A stretch of 64,000 nucleotides of DNA from assembly GCF_014635725.1 (NCBI RefSeq), contig NZ_BMDJ01000002.1, forward strand, positions 581,472 to 645,471, given 5' to 3'. Source of the stretch: Pedobacter mendelii (GTDB lineage: Bacteria; Bacteroidota; Bacteroidia; Sphingobacteriales; Sphingobacteriaceae). Shown in pieces: positions 9,860 through 18,521 of this stretch (position 1 is its first letter; each line of letters begins with the position of its first letter). The notes beneath the pieces were generated by a model. The model worked only from the letters and a program-made list of their open reading frames with translations. It did no database searches and was not told the origin of the DNA. The position numbers were made by a program, and so were the translations under genes.

Positions 9860-10501
9860 ATGAATCAAATATTTAGCTTATTTATACCAAAGGATAAAAC
9901 ATTTCAACCCCTTTTTGAAGAAGGTGCCGTAAACCTGTTCAATATTTCTGAAGCTCTGGTCCTTTTTATTCGCTCTAAAGATAAAGATGGTAAATTAAAA
10001 CTTGCAAAAGAGATAAAGGCTTTAGAACTTGTTGGTGATAAAGCAACTGATAAAATTTATGAAGAATTAAATAAAAGTTTCATTGTACCTTTTGATAAAC
10101 AAGATGTACATGCGTTGGCAACTAAAATTGATGATATTGCAGATGATATTCTGGCCACAGTACTTAATATGGAGCTTTATCAACTTGATACTTCAAATGA
10201 AGCTATGTTAAAGCTGGCAGAAATTATCGCAAAAATGTGCGGTGAACTAGCGAAAGCTATAAAAGAAATAAAACATTTTAAAAACAAACAGCTTATTGTA
10301 GATATCTGCCATAATGTTGGTCAGCTGGAAAGCAAAGCAGACCGACTTTACGAGCAGGCTATTTCTTTGTTGTTTGATAATGAACTGGATGCTATTTCTT
10401 TAATCAGGGAATCGGAAATTTTAAGCAGGCTGGAAAAAACGACCGATAAATGTGATGACCTGGCCAATGTAATTGAAACCATCTTTTTAAAAAATGCCTG
10501 A
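9860..10501 (+). CDS. DUF47 (PhoU-like) phosphate transport regulator
   Basis: 213-residue all-helical protein opening with MNQIFSLFIPKDKTFQPLFEE and containing two PhoU-like acidic repeats (for example VDICHNVGQLESKADRLYE and EILSRLEKTTDKCDDLANV). DUF47 proteins usually sit next to a Pit-type phosphate permease and modulate it. Here no permease follows within the window, the next gene being a small charged protein, so the partner is elsewhere or lost. Cytoplasmic. Start ATG at 9860. Confidence 0.87.
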   Translation: MNQIFSLFIPKDKTFQPLFEEGAVNLFNISEALVLFIRSKDKDGKLKLAKEIKALELVGDKATDKIYEELNKSFIVPFDKQDVHALATKIDDIADDILATVLNMELYQLDTSNEAMLKLAEIIAKMCGELAKAIKEIKHFKNKQLIVDICHNVGQLESKADRLYEQAISLLFDNELDAISLIRESEILSRLEKTTDKCDDLANVIETIFLKNA

Positions 10502-10581
10502 TTAAACACCATTTCCTTAAAGTTTTGATTTAATGCAAAACAAAAGGCATTTCAAAAGCCTTTATAGTACAAAAGAACTTT

Positions 10582-10842
10582 ATGGAAAATCAAGAGAACA
10601 ATACAGAAAAACAAAAGCCACATCCAAAACCATCAGATGATGCGCAATCTCAAATTGAAACGATAATCCCTTCAACTGAATCAGAAGAAAGTACAACAAC
10701 TAAAGTAGAAAACCAGGAAGTTAAAAACACTGAACCTGAACAGGAACCTGCTGATAAAGTAGAAAAAGAAGAGACTAAAGAAAAACCTCAGCCAAAAAGT
10801 GAAAATGATAAAGGAGATGAAATCGAAACGGTTAGTCCTTAA
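10582..10842 (+). CDS. Small Glu/Lys/Pro-rich hypothetical protein
   Basis: 86 residues of low complexity: MENQENNTEKQKPHPKPSDD..., strongly acidic and hydrophilic with no predicted fold, signal or membrane segment. The gene has a clean ATG and lies between DUF47 and a lipoprotein gene on the same strand. Short disordered charged proteins of this kind are common next to stress or envelope genes in Pedobacter-like genomes, but I assign no function. Codon use agrees with the neighbours, which argues for a real gene. Confidence 0.55.
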   Translation: MENQENNTEKQKPHPKPSDDAQSQIETIIPSTESEESTTTKVENQEVKNTEPEQEPADKVEKEETKEKPQPKSENDKGDEIETVSP

Positions 10843-10891
10843 GGATTGGTTAATTATTTTCGAACTAAAATAGTTTTACTAATTTGGCGTT

Positions 10892-11500
10892 ATGACTAAC
10901 ATGAAAAAGAAACTATTGCTTTGCCTTTTAACCATCTCAATGTTTGGATGTGGCATTAATAAGCAAGCTCAACAAATTAAGGCGCTAGAAGCCTGCACTT
11001 ATAAAATTAAAAATGTTAACCAAATTACGCTGGCAGGAACTGATTTAAAAAGATTAATCGATCAGCAGGATTTTAATCTGGCCAGTTTACCGGGCGTTGC
11101 ATTGGGTTTACTCAGAAAAGATATTCCTTTGAGGGCAAATCTTAATTTAGAGATTACAAATCCATCATCAAATCTGGCAGCAATTAATCAGTTTGAATAT
11201 AAAATACTTGTTAACAATACCGATTTAGCCGAAGGCATCGTAAATCAGGCTGTTAGCATTCCACAAGGACAAACCGTTATGGTTCCTGTACAAATTGGCA
11301 GTAACATTTATGGTTTAATATCAAATGGAAATGTTTTAAATGATATTATAAAGGCAGCTCAAAAAGGTTCTAAAAGTGATGAAAAGTTAGGTTTGTTAAC
11401 GATCAAAATTAAACCCACAATTATGATTGGTAACACACCGATTAAATATCCAGGTTACATTACCATAAATAAAGATATTAGCAGTAAGATTTTGTTATAG
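10892..11500 (+). CDS. LEA type 2 family-like lipoprotein
   Basis: 202 residues with a lipoprotein signal peptide: basic MKKK, a hydrophobic core and lipobox SMFGC with the acylated Cys at about position 20. The mature part (ALEACTYKIKNVNQITLAGTDL...) is a beta-rich domain with the pattern of LEA14/WHy proteins (LNLEITNPSSNLAAINQFEYKI). A second in-frame ATG at 10901 (MKKKLLLCLL) gives a more typical signal peptide; an approximate -7 box (ctaATTTGg) just before 10892 also favours that later start. Probably outer-membrane or periplasmic; role unknown. Confidence 0.8.
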   Translation: MTNMKKKLLLCLLTISMFGCGINKQAQQIKALEACTYKIKNVNQITLAGTDLKRLIDQQDFNLASLPGVALGLLRKDIPLRANLNLEITNPSSNLAAINQFEYKILVNNTDLAEGIVNQAVSIPQGQTVMVPVQIGSNIYGLISNGNVLNDIIKAAQKGSKSDEKLGLLTIKIKPTIMIGNTPIKYPGYITINKDISSKILL

Positions 11501-11505
11501 ATATT

Positions 11506-11566
11506 TAAAAAAAGGGCTATTAATGCATTAAAATTCTTAATGTATTTGTTAATACCCCTTTTTTTA
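11506..11566. terminator. Bidirectional intrinsic terminator
   Basis: A-run, then GGGCTATTAATGCATTAA facing TTAATGTATTTGTTAATACCCC, followed by a T-run. The long stem with flanking A and T tracts can serve both the lipoprotein gene (+) and the S41 peptidase gene (-), which converge here. Confidence 0.75.
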
Positions 11567-11606
11567 AAAACTTGTATCAAATATACCTTTTGTCACCCTT
11601 TTATAT

Positions 11607-13193
11607 TTAAAACTTTTTATGGGATTCTTTAACCATTCCTTTAAAACTATTTTCATCTAACCGATCGGAAACAAGTTTAATCTCCGAGACGGATAATCTG
11701 GCAGACATTGTTGTACTTTGCGCACTTAAACTTCCGGTTTTAGCTGGTGTAGTTACAAAACTTCCTGTTTTTGCATATAATAAAGCATACGCCAATAAAG
11801 TTTCACTCTCATCGCCCCAAGCTTTGGTTAAATCTTCAAAGGCTTCTTTATCTACCGTTAAACCTGAATAATAACCACCTGTTCCAGATTGATTTTTTGT
11901 TTCAAATTCAGGAATGTACATATCAACTTTATCAATTCTTATCGGGAAAAACCCAACAGGTTTACCATAGGTAGTAGTGCCGATTAATTTAACGTCCATA
12001 ACTGGCTTTAAACTATTTACAGTTAATTCGCTTGCTGATGCCGTTGAGCCTGTTACTATAAAATATACACGATTTAGATTTAATGTACCTGATTTGGCAA
12101 ATTTTTCTATGTTATCTGTGGATGAAGAAGCATAATTCAAATCTGCATAGGTTGCATATTTACCATTAACACCTGTTGTAAAAGTTTGAAGCTTGCCCTG
12201 ATCATCAGTTAAGGGTTGATGCGCTAAAATAGAAGCTTTTCGTTGTGTATTAGTTAAATTTTGTAAAAATGAATTATAGTATGTGGTATACATAACATTC
12301 CCCGTTTGTGCGGCAGGACTTAAGATGTTAATCATTTGCGTTGCGGTACTTACATAACCACCACCATTATACCTTAAATCTACAATCAACTCTGTAACAC
12401 CCTGACTTGCAAAGTTTGCAAATGCTGTATTTATTGCAGCTGAAGCATTATTGGTAAAGCTATTAAACACAATGTAACCAACCTTTTTAGTTCCGGCAGT
12501 ATAGATATTTGTAAATAAAATTGGATTAACGGTATAAGTTGTCCTAGTAACCGTTACCGTTTTGCTGGCTCCAGTTAAATCAGTAAAGGTTAAACTCACT
12601 GAAGCATTAGTACCAAATAGTGCATCGTTTAAAAAAGTAACGTTAGCCGATGAATAAGATAAACCAGTTCTTCCATTTATAGAGGTAAGTTTACAGCCTC
12701 TGGTTAAACCTTGTTGACTTGCCGGAGAGTTTGGATAAACATATTTCACACGTAAATCGGTAGTGGTGTTATATAAAATAGAAAATCCATAATCTGTTTC
12801 CGTACCGTTTACATCAGCCCTTAAGGATGCCGTTTTGCCGGTGGTACCATAATCAAAAAATGAATACTTAGGTGTTGTACTATTGTTTACAAATTCATAA
12901 GGCTGGCCGTTTGCCGGGTTTAAAGAATACTGCGTAAGTGCATATAATTCTGTTTCATTAGAACTAAAACTTCGTGGCTTAAAGACTTCGTAAGTTGGTA
13001 ATGAGGTATTCCAATAATACAATTCTTTAGCATATAAAAATATAGAATCTTTAGTAAGTTCATCTCGTGTACTTATAGTAACTGGTGTACCAGGAACCAC
13101 CTCGGGAGCTGTTTCCGATTTTTTGCATCCTGAAATTACAGAAACAGAAGAAACCAAAACAATTGATAAGAATTTAATATATGTTTTTACCAT
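11607..13193 (-). CDS. S41-family C-terminal processing peptidase, lipoprotein
   Basis: 528 residues. The N-terminus is a lipoprotein signal with lipobox SVISGC, so the protein is envelope-anchored. A PDZ-like segment lies around residues 140-215 (GFSILYNTTTDLRVKYVYPNSPASQQGL). The S41 protease core follows with KVGYIVFNSF, ELIVDLRYNGGG and the catalytic serine region ITGSTASASE(L) (here VTGSTASASEL), with the Lys expected downstream at TTYGKPVG. This architecture matches Bacteroidota S41 lipoproteins that degrade or process periplasmic proteins. Single gene, convergent with the LEA-like lipoprotein gene. Confidence 0.9.
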   Translation of the reverse strand: MVKTYIKFLSIVLVSSVSVISGCKKSETAPEVVPGTPVTISTRDELTKDSIFLYAKELYYWNTSLPTYEVFKPRSFSSNETELYALTQYSLNPANGQPYEFVNNSTTPKYSFFDYGTTGKTASLRADVNGTETDYGFSILYNTTTDLRVKYVYPNSPASQQGLTRGCKLTSINGRTGLSYSSANVTFLNDALFGTNASVSLTFTDLTGASKTVTVTRTTYTVNPILFTNIYTAGTKKVGYIVFNSFTNNASAAINTAFANFASQGVTELIVDLRYNGGGYVSTATQMINILSPAAQTGNVMYTTYYNSFLQNLTNTQRKASILAHQPLTDDQGKLQTFTTGVNGKYATYADLNYASSSTDNIEKFAKSGTLNLNRVYFIVTGSTASASELTVNSLKPVMDVKLIGTTTYGKPVGFFPIRIDKVDMYIPEFETKNQSGTGGYYSGLTVDKEAFEDLTKAWGDESETLLAYALLYAKTGSFVTTPAKTGSLSAQSTTMSARLSVSEIKLVSDRLDENSFKGMVKESHKKF

Positions 13194-13783
13194 AATAGGG
13201 TGATAATCAAATTTGTATAATAGTATATACGCTTATTTAATTGTAAAAGTTTACTCAAAAAAATATTTACAAAAAATAGATAAACTAAAATAGGTTTATA
13301 TTTTCATATTTATTTGAAATGTATCGATAAATGGGAAATATTTAACATTTAAAAACAAAAAAACCTTTCATCGCTGAAAGGCTTTTGCTGTAACATCAAG
13401 GGTTGATATCGTCACAGATATTTCAGTCCTTCTACCAACAGAAATGTTTTAAATAGAGTTATAGTTGTATAAAATAGATTCATTATTAATCTACATTAAC
13501 ATTTGTTATTCGTTTATTCTTTATTCAAATAAAAATAGATAATAAATTAACTTCAAATCAATAAAGTAGATGAAATGTAACATTTAGTCGAAATAACAAC
13601 TAATGCTAAAGATTATAACTAAATGCTGTTTACCAAAAAAAATGAAACTTTATAAAAAGTGCTAATCAAACGTTTATTTTGAATTATTTCATTTTAAAAA
13701 AACCTACGAGTACCTCTAATTTTTCGTTACAACCTAATTGTCATTAATATGATTTGGTAAAGAAAACTTAAAACCTAGTTGCC
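13194..13783. other. AT-rich intergenic region with tRNA-like remnant
   Basis: About 590 bp without a credible gene. It contains one hairpin (13364-13381, CCTTTCA/TGAAAGG) followed on the right by a stretch (13382-13441) sharing TTTCAGTCCTT and CTACC with the tRNA-Phe gene in the same relative order. The rest is AT-rich with no visible features beyond possible promoter sequence in front of the SRPBCC remnant. Confidence 0.5.
13364..13441 (-). pseudogene. Degenerate tRNA-Phe-like remnant with terminator hairpin
   Basis: On the reverse strand this reads as a decayed copy of the tRNA-Phe cassette at 14112-14219. A terminator-like hairpin (13364-13381) with the same core CTTTCA..TGAAAGGCTTTT lies next to a stretch where TTTCAGTCCTT (anticodon arm) and CTACC (D arm) are retained at similar spacing. 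The acceptor and T arms are not recognisable, so it cannot be functional. It could also be chance similarity; the shared 11-mer together with the hairpin is the main argument. Confidence 0.4.
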
Positions 13784-13979
13784 ATGAACAAAATGGAACT
13801 TAAAAAAGAAATTAACGCTTCACCAGAAAAAATATGGTCTGTTACTTTCGGGAAAGAAACATACTCAATTAAACATCAGTTTTCGTTAAAGGATCTATTT
13901 AGGAACAGACTTGCAAAATGCAAGCGAAGCATTATTTGTTGATAGAAAAAGCCATGAGATGGCAAGCAGAACTGAATAA
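13784..13979 (+). pseudogene. SRPBCC/START-like domain gene, truncated and frameshifted
   Basis: From ATG 13784 the frame reads MNKMELKKEINASPEKIWSV, the usual opening of SRPBCC (AHSA1-like) proteins, then hits a stop after 52 codons. Near 13915 another frame takes over with TDLQNASEALFVDRKSHEMAS, which resembles the next conserved part of the same family (pattern TDWKxGSKALFxDxxxxGM), before a stop at 13977. The original protein would be about 140-150 residues; here two out-of-frame fragments remain. It sits directly beside the left tRNA-Phe gene, fitting decay at a recombination boundary. Confidence 0.6.
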
Positions 13980-14111
13980 TGAATAGATTATGGATCAAAT
14001 CTAGCCAAAGTTTTTCCAGAAGGCAAAAATAACTTGCTGAAAAATAGTTGCTTAACAAAAATTTATTAGAAAATAAACCTATCGGATTTAAATAAACGAA
14101 ATACAGAAATG

Positions 14112-14142
14112 AAAAAAGCCTCTCATTTCTGAAAGGCTTTTT
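14112..14142 (-). terminator. tRNA-Phe terminator (copy 1)
   Basis: Reverse-strand hairpin AAAAAGCCT..AGGCTTTTT immediately 3' of the tRNA-Phe gene, ending in a T-run. The same hairpin core recurs at 13364 and 14312. Confidence 0.75.
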
Positions 14143-14146
14143 GAAG

Positions 14147-14219
14147 TGGTGCCACCTGGATTCGAACCAGGGACACAAGGATTTTCAGTCCTTTGCTCTA
14201 CCGACTGAGCTATGGCACC
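14147..14219 (-). tRNA. tRNA-Phe (GAA), copy 1
   Basis: The 73-nt reverse-strand sequence folds into a full cloverleaf: acceptor GGTGCCA/TGGCACC, D arm GCTC..GAGC, anticodon stem AAGGA/TCCTT with loop CTGAAAA (anticodon GAA), and T arm CCTGG-TTCGAAT-CCAGG, discriminator A. CCA is not encoded. It is identical over its length to the second copy at 23149-23221, and the promoter regions also match. Confidence 0.97.
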
Positions 14220-14530
14220 TCCCGTTTGGGATTGCAAATGTAATATTCTTTTTGTCAAATACAATAACACTTTTTAAAATTTTTTCATGCTTTAAAAGCT
14301 TTTAAAACTAAAAAGCCTCTCATTGCTGAAAGGCTTTTGAAAGTTTCCCAAATTTTCCCAACTACCTACAGTTTACCCGTTCAAATTCATTGTATTGATA
14401 TATACAATAGATGAAATCAGGGATTGAGTTCGGCAGCTATTATAAAACAAATGTTGTGCGCACTATTCTTGCCTTGAAAAGAAAAATGCTTTAATCAGTC
14501 AAATCATGGAATACAATTAAGAAAATTCTT
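14220..14530. other. Intergenic region with third terminator-like hairpin
   Basis: About 310 bp between the phosphodiesterase gene end and tRNA-Phe. It contains the tRNA promoter and a hairpin at 14312-14336 (AAAAGCCT..AGGCTTTT), nearly the same as the tRNA-Phe terminator at 14112, though no tRNA is next to it. No coding sequence is seen. Confidence 0.55.
14235..14264 (-). promoter_or_regulatory. Promoter of tRNA-Phe copy 1
   Basis: On the reverse strand a TTG (-33) is followed after 19 bp by TACATTTG, a perfect TAnnTTTG -7 box, about 16 bp upstream of the tRNA 5' end. This is the Bacteroidota housekeeping promoter form. Confidence 0.6.
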
Positions 14531-15775
14531 TTATTTAACGCTAATCCATTTGTTGATACTGTTTTCTGCTGTCTCAACAACAACTTTATAAAATGTTGAA
14601 GGGTAGCTTTTCACATCTGCAAGGTAGTGTTGTTGAGCCAGATCAATTTTGGCTAGCAATTTGTATTTGTCTTTTCCCCCGTTTTTGAAATCGTTGGTTG
14701 TCGCTACCCATATTTTCGCCTTCCCTTTTTTCTCCAGCGCTTTCCAGCTGATGTCAAGTTTACCCTGCGTATAATTAACCTTTAAACCTGTTACAGACAC
14801 GGAGCCGATGAAAGTGGTGCCATCAACTTCTCTCGCCAGGCTTTCAGGTAATCTCACCTCAAGGTAGTACGCTATGGAGGGCATAATATCTACAATGCCA
14901 AGGTCGAAAAACTGTCCGTAGGTATTTAAATTCTTGTAATTACATACCATCCAGGTAGAACGCTGCCTATCTGACTGACCTCCATGCCCTCGACCGGTTT
15001 TTTCGTCCCGGCCGTGATCGGTGGTGATTACAATTAACCAGTCTTCTTTAAATTTCTGCTCTCTATAGCTGATCTCGTCCCAGATCTTGCCTATCTGTAC
15101 ATCCAGCATCGCTATCGCTTTACTGTATTCCGGGCTGTCTCCATAACGGTGTCCCATATCATCAGTATACTCCAGATACACCCAAGAAAGATCAGGCGCA
15201 TTAGTTTTAATGGTATTGGCTGCGTTTTTTACAACTTCTTCATCAATCTGATGCATATAGGCAGAAAGCTTGTCGTGTTTAAAATGCACTGTATCTAGCT
15301 CATAACCATCGAAAACATAATCTGGCTTAAATTTACCCGTTGCTTCCAGACCATCACCCAGAAGCTTGGTGCGGTTGTCAGTCCAGCTCGAAAAGATAGC
15401 TGTTTTCTTTGCAGGATACTGCTCCTTAAACAACCTGAAGATTGTTGGGTAATTATAGTTAGGATCCTTGATCGCATTATCAGGAACATTATGCTTATTT
15501 ACCCAAGTGCCTGTAAGCAAGCTATTGTAGCCTACGGCCGATATAGTTGGCGTTTCGTTATAAGTTCCTTTATCTCCGCCAACATGCATACGCGAGTACG
15601 ACCCCGCCGTAATGATCTTTTTAAAATTAGGAAGATTCTCCCGCTCCAGGGCATCAGCAGAAATACCGTCAGCAATGACATAAACTACTTTTTTAACTCG
15701 CTGTGTCTTTTGTTGCGCCGATGTGCTTATTGATAAAGCGACGCAAGCAGTAAAAATAATTCTATTTAAGATCAT
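14531..15775 (-). CDS. Alkaline-phosphatase-superfamily phosphodiesterase (NPP-like)
   Basis: 414 residues with a Sec signal peptide ([20 protein letters not shown]). The metal-binding first aspartate is in VIADGIS (D36). The likely nucleophile threonine is in [16 protein letters not shown] (T75 or T77), and further metal ligands lie in DDMGHRYG and [16 protein letters not shown]. This is the arrangement of type I phosphodiesterases/nucleotide pyrophosphatases. The C-terminal 80 residues resemble a small beta domain. It probably hydrolyses phosphodiesters or phosphomonoesters in the periplasm. It is the last gene of a SusC-SusD-metallophosphoesterase run on this strand, 19 bp after its neighbour. 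Confidence 0.88.
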   Translation of the reverse strand: MILNRIIFTACVALSISTSAQQKTQRVKKVVYVIADGISADALERENLPNFKKIITAGSYSRMHVGGDKGTYNETPTISAVGYNSLLTGTWVNKHNVPDNAIKDPNYNYPTIFRLFKEQYPAKKTAIFSSWTDNRTKLLGDGLEATGKFKPDYVFDGYELDTVHFKHDKLSAYMHQIDEEVVKNAANTIKTNAPDLSWVYLEYTDDMGHRYGDSPEYSKAIAMLDVQIGKIWDEISYREQKFKEDWLIVITTDHGRDEKTGRGHGGQSDRQRSTWMVCNYKNLNTYGQFFDLGIVDIMPSIAYYLEVRLPESLAREVDGTTFIGSVSVTGLKVNYTQGKLDISWKALEKKGKAKIWVATTNDFKNGGKDKYKLLAKIDLAQQHYLADVKSYPSTFYKVVVETAENSINKWISVK

Positions 15776-15794
15776 CGTTTTTCTTCATTTAAAT

Positions 15795-16697
15795 TTAAAA
15801 GGAATGCGGGTAATATGTGTTCTCCACCGTTCCATCCTCATACAGTTTTAGCATCGCATATCCGGGTGGCGTTTCCAGGTAATAGCCTAGACCAGCAGAC
15901 TCCGCATCGCCTTTACCCCACCAGAAGCCACTCATAGCACCATTGCAGCAATACAAAACATCATTATAGGTTGTGTGGTCCGATAAATGATTGTGTCCGC
16001 TTAAGCACACTTTCACCTTATCCCTGTGTTTGTAAAAAAGGTCCTTCAGCTTTTTAAAATCTGAATGACCGCCGCCAACAAGCACTTGGGTAGTGCCAAG
16101 AATTGGGTAGTGAGACATTATAACAGTCGGTGTATTTTTAGGCAGATTTTCCAGTTCTTGTTCTAACCAGTAATATTGTCCCTCATCAAGTGAAATCTTA
16201 CTATTATTACCATCCAGTATAATGAAATGCCAATTCTTTTTTGAAAAAGTATAATAGCGATACGGGATTTTCAGGCGTTTAACAACGTAATCCTTACCAT
16301 ACATTTTATCGGCATTTGAAGGTGCTTTCCACCAACTATCATGGTTACCAATGCAGCTGTGCATTTCATACTCATTCAACTCTTTAATACAATCGTCCCA
16401 GATAGCCCATTGCTCAATAACCTGTTCACGCAATACATTATCATATGAAGCATCATTAATCGAGTCGCCACCATTTAAAAAGAAATCAGGCTTATGTTTG
16501 CTAATGATCTGCTTCAGGCATCTTTTAAAGCGTTCAGGAGCCTTATCACCTGCACGGATGTGTACATCGGTAATGTGTGCCACGCTTAATGCTACCTTCT
16601 TTTTAGGATCTGCAGCCAAAGCAGAGAGGCCGCTTGTGGCAACAAGTGTTGCTACGAGTCCGGCCGACTTCAGTAAAACTCTTCTGTGTAATTCCAT
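15795..16697 (-). CDS. Tat-exported metallophosphoesterase
   Basis: 300 residues from ATG 16697. The N-terminus MELHRRVLLKSAGLV has a twin-arginine signal followed by a hydrophobic stretch and AxA (ALAAD). Calcineurin-like metal motifs occur in order: DVH (D44, H46), GGDS (75-78), GNHD near 117, SHYP, and GHNH near 235. The enzyme is thus a dinuclear metal phosphatase or phosphodiesterase, loaded before export. An upstream in-frame TTG at 16712 would overlap the SusD stop; the ATG lies just beyond that stop. It works with the adjacent SusC/SusD pair and the NPP-like enzyme, suggesting uptake of a phosphorylated nutrient. Confidence 0.9.
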   Translation of the reverse strand: MELHRRVLLKSAGLVATLVATSGLSALAADPKKKVALSVAHITDVHIRAGDKAPERFKRCLKQIISKHKPDFFLNGGDSINDASYDNVLREQVIEQWAIWDDCIKELNEYEMHSCIGNHDSWWKAPSNADKMYGKDYVVKRLKIPYRYYTFSKKNWHFIILDGNNSKISLDEGQYYWLEQELENLPKNTPTVIMSHYPILGTTQVLVGGGHSDFKKLKDLFYKHRDKVKVCLSGHNHLSDHTTYNDVLYCCNGAMSGFWWGKGDAESAGLGYYLETPPGYAMLKLYEDGTVENTYYPHSF

Positions 16698-16701
16698 CTT
16701 A

Positions 16702-18492
16702 CTACCAGCCAAAAATTTGTTTCAAGTTCGGATTCAAAGCAATCTGTTGTTGCGGAATTGGGCGATAGTAAAACTTTGGTTCCTCAAATATACGCACGAC
16801 ACTTTCTGTTACGATATTTCCACCGTTATTTCCATTCTTTAAGTAAACTGTTGCATCAGTGCCGATGGCTCCTGCGCGGTAATAGATTAATACTACGCCT
16901 ATGGAGTTTTTCTCTTTGGATGCTTCAGCAGGAATAGTTGCAGTACGATCAATCAGAATAATATCTTCAATACCGTCGCCTGTCATATCATATTTACCAA
17001 GTCCTTTGAAATACATACCTTCAGGACTTCTCGTCAATAATTTCCCTGCTTTCCAACGCATCAGGTCATCAAACCTAGTATTTTCAAATGCAAATTCAAC
17101 CCTACGCTCACGTCTTATCTCTAGTGTAACCCCCGCATTCGATATTACATTAGGAAATTGTTGTTGTAACAAAATATCAGGATTACCATTAGCTATTCCA
17201 ATGTTCAAATCAGGAAGACCCGCCCTTCTTCTCAATAAGTTTATCGATTGATCAAGCTGCATCTGGGTTAAGGTACCCAATTCTGCTAGTGCTTCTGCAT
17301 AGATCAATAGAACTTCTGCATAGCGGTACACCGGAAAATCTACACCATTAATGGTATTGTTATCGGTGCTGTTCACGTAGCCTTTAAGTTGATGATAGCC
17401 GGTAAAGTTTTTGTTTAACCGCTGGATATAAGGCGTTAGATCAGGTACCCTTATCCATCCAGGGTAAACTATAGTTTGCGACATCCTCGCATCGCGGTTT
17501 TTAAACTCATCCACATAGCCCATTTGTGCATAATTGGCAATACTGTTAAAACGCGTGCCATCTTTCATCAGATATGCCTGCATCAAATCCTTCGCGGGTG
17601 CCTGCTCGTAATCTCCAAAAACAGTTGAATTGACATTTTGCCCCTTACCCTTTGACAAATCGAAGATATTTGTAAGAATTACTTCTGGGTTAGCGGTCAA
17701 ATCCTGACTGGAAAATAACGTTCCATAGTCCTGATCAGGCTTACCGGTATTGTATATCGTATATTTTTTTGAAGCAATAATCTCACCAGATACCCTTGCA
17801 GCAGTTTGTAAAAAGGCATTTGCCGTGGCTGCCAAGTTAAGCTCATCATGGTATTTGCGGTAAGTTCCTTCATATAAAGCTGCGCGTGCATAAAGTGTAG
17901 CCACAGCCCATTTCCCAGGTGTTCCAATTGGTACCGTTTCGCGAACATTTTTATAAGCAAAATCAAGATCTGCCATGATGCTATCAGCTATTAGTGCACG
18001 GGGATCACAACCTTTGAATAAGGCCTCATCATTTGGATCCAGGGTACCAGAATACCATGGTATATCAGAAAAGCGTTTCATTTTATCCAGATAAAAATCT
18101 GCACGGTAATAACGAGCCAGTCCTGCATAATGATTTTTAACTGCCGTGGTAACGCCAGCTTTCTGGTAGTTTAACAGGAAATAGTTGATGTTCCGCAACC
18201 TGCTCCAATCCCATCCCGCGACTATGTTCTGTGCATTAGCGCTACCTAGCATAATGTTTTTAACTTCTACTGCGGCTGTAGTTGATACATTATCTGTACT
18301 TTGATCATTCAAATAAGTGCTACGGCTTGGTTGCGAAAGTAGTCCGTTTACATACAGGGTGAGATCCTCTTCAGTGTTAAAGAAAAGGTTTGGAGAAATG
18401 GATGTTTGAGGAAACCGATCCAATTCACCTTTTTTACAAGCAGCAAGTACACTACCTACTAAAATACTTAAGATATATAGATACTTTTTCAT
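16702..18492 (-). CDS. SusD/RagB-family nutrient-binding lipoprotein
   Basis: 596 residues with lipobox GSVLAAC, so an outer-membrane surface lipoprotein. It shows the SusD pattern: an N-terminal segment DRFPQTSISPNLFFNTEEDL, TPR-like helices, and the C-terminal RRERRVEFAFENTRFDDLMRW block typical of RagB/SusD. It caps the barrel made by the SusC protein encoded 30 bp upstream. Its associated enzymes are phosphatases rather than glycosidases, so a phosphoester ligand is likely. Confidence 0.95.
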   Translation of the reverse strand: MKKYLYILSILVGSVLAACKKGELDRFPQTSISPNLFFNTEEDLTLYVNGLLSQPSRSTYLNDQSTDNVSTTAAVEVKNIMLGSANAQNIVAGWDWSRLRNINYFLLNYQKAGVTTAVKNHYAGLARYYRADFYLDKMKRFSDIPWYSGTLDPNDEALFKGCDPRALIADSIMADLDFAYKNVRETVPIGTPGKWAVATLYARAALYEGTYRKYHDELNLAATANAFLQTAARVSGEIIASKKYTIYNTGKPDQDYGTLFSSQDLTANPEVILTNIFDLSKGKGQNVNSTVFGDYEQAPAKDLMQAYLMKDGTRFNSIANYAQMGYVDEFKNRDARMSQTIVYPGWIRVPDLTPYIQRLNKNFTGYHQLKGYVNSTDNNTINGVDFPVYRYAEVLLIYAEALAELGTLTQMQLDQSINLLRRRAGLPDLNIGIANGNPDILLQQQFPNVISNAGVTLEIRRERRVEFAFENTRFDDLMRWKAGKLLTRSPEGMYFKGLGKYDMTGDGIEDIILIDRTATIPAEASKEKNSIGVVLIYYRAGAIGTDATVYLKNGNNGGNIVTESVVRIFEEPKFYYRPIPQQQIALNPNLKQIFGW

Positions 18493-18521
18493 ATGATTTT
18501 TTTTTTGTGAGGTAACTGTTG

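Noticed and set aside
13876..14270. Two reverse frames over the tRNA-Phe region
   Set aside because: They run through the tRNA gene and its terminator; shadows of RNA and intergenic DNA.
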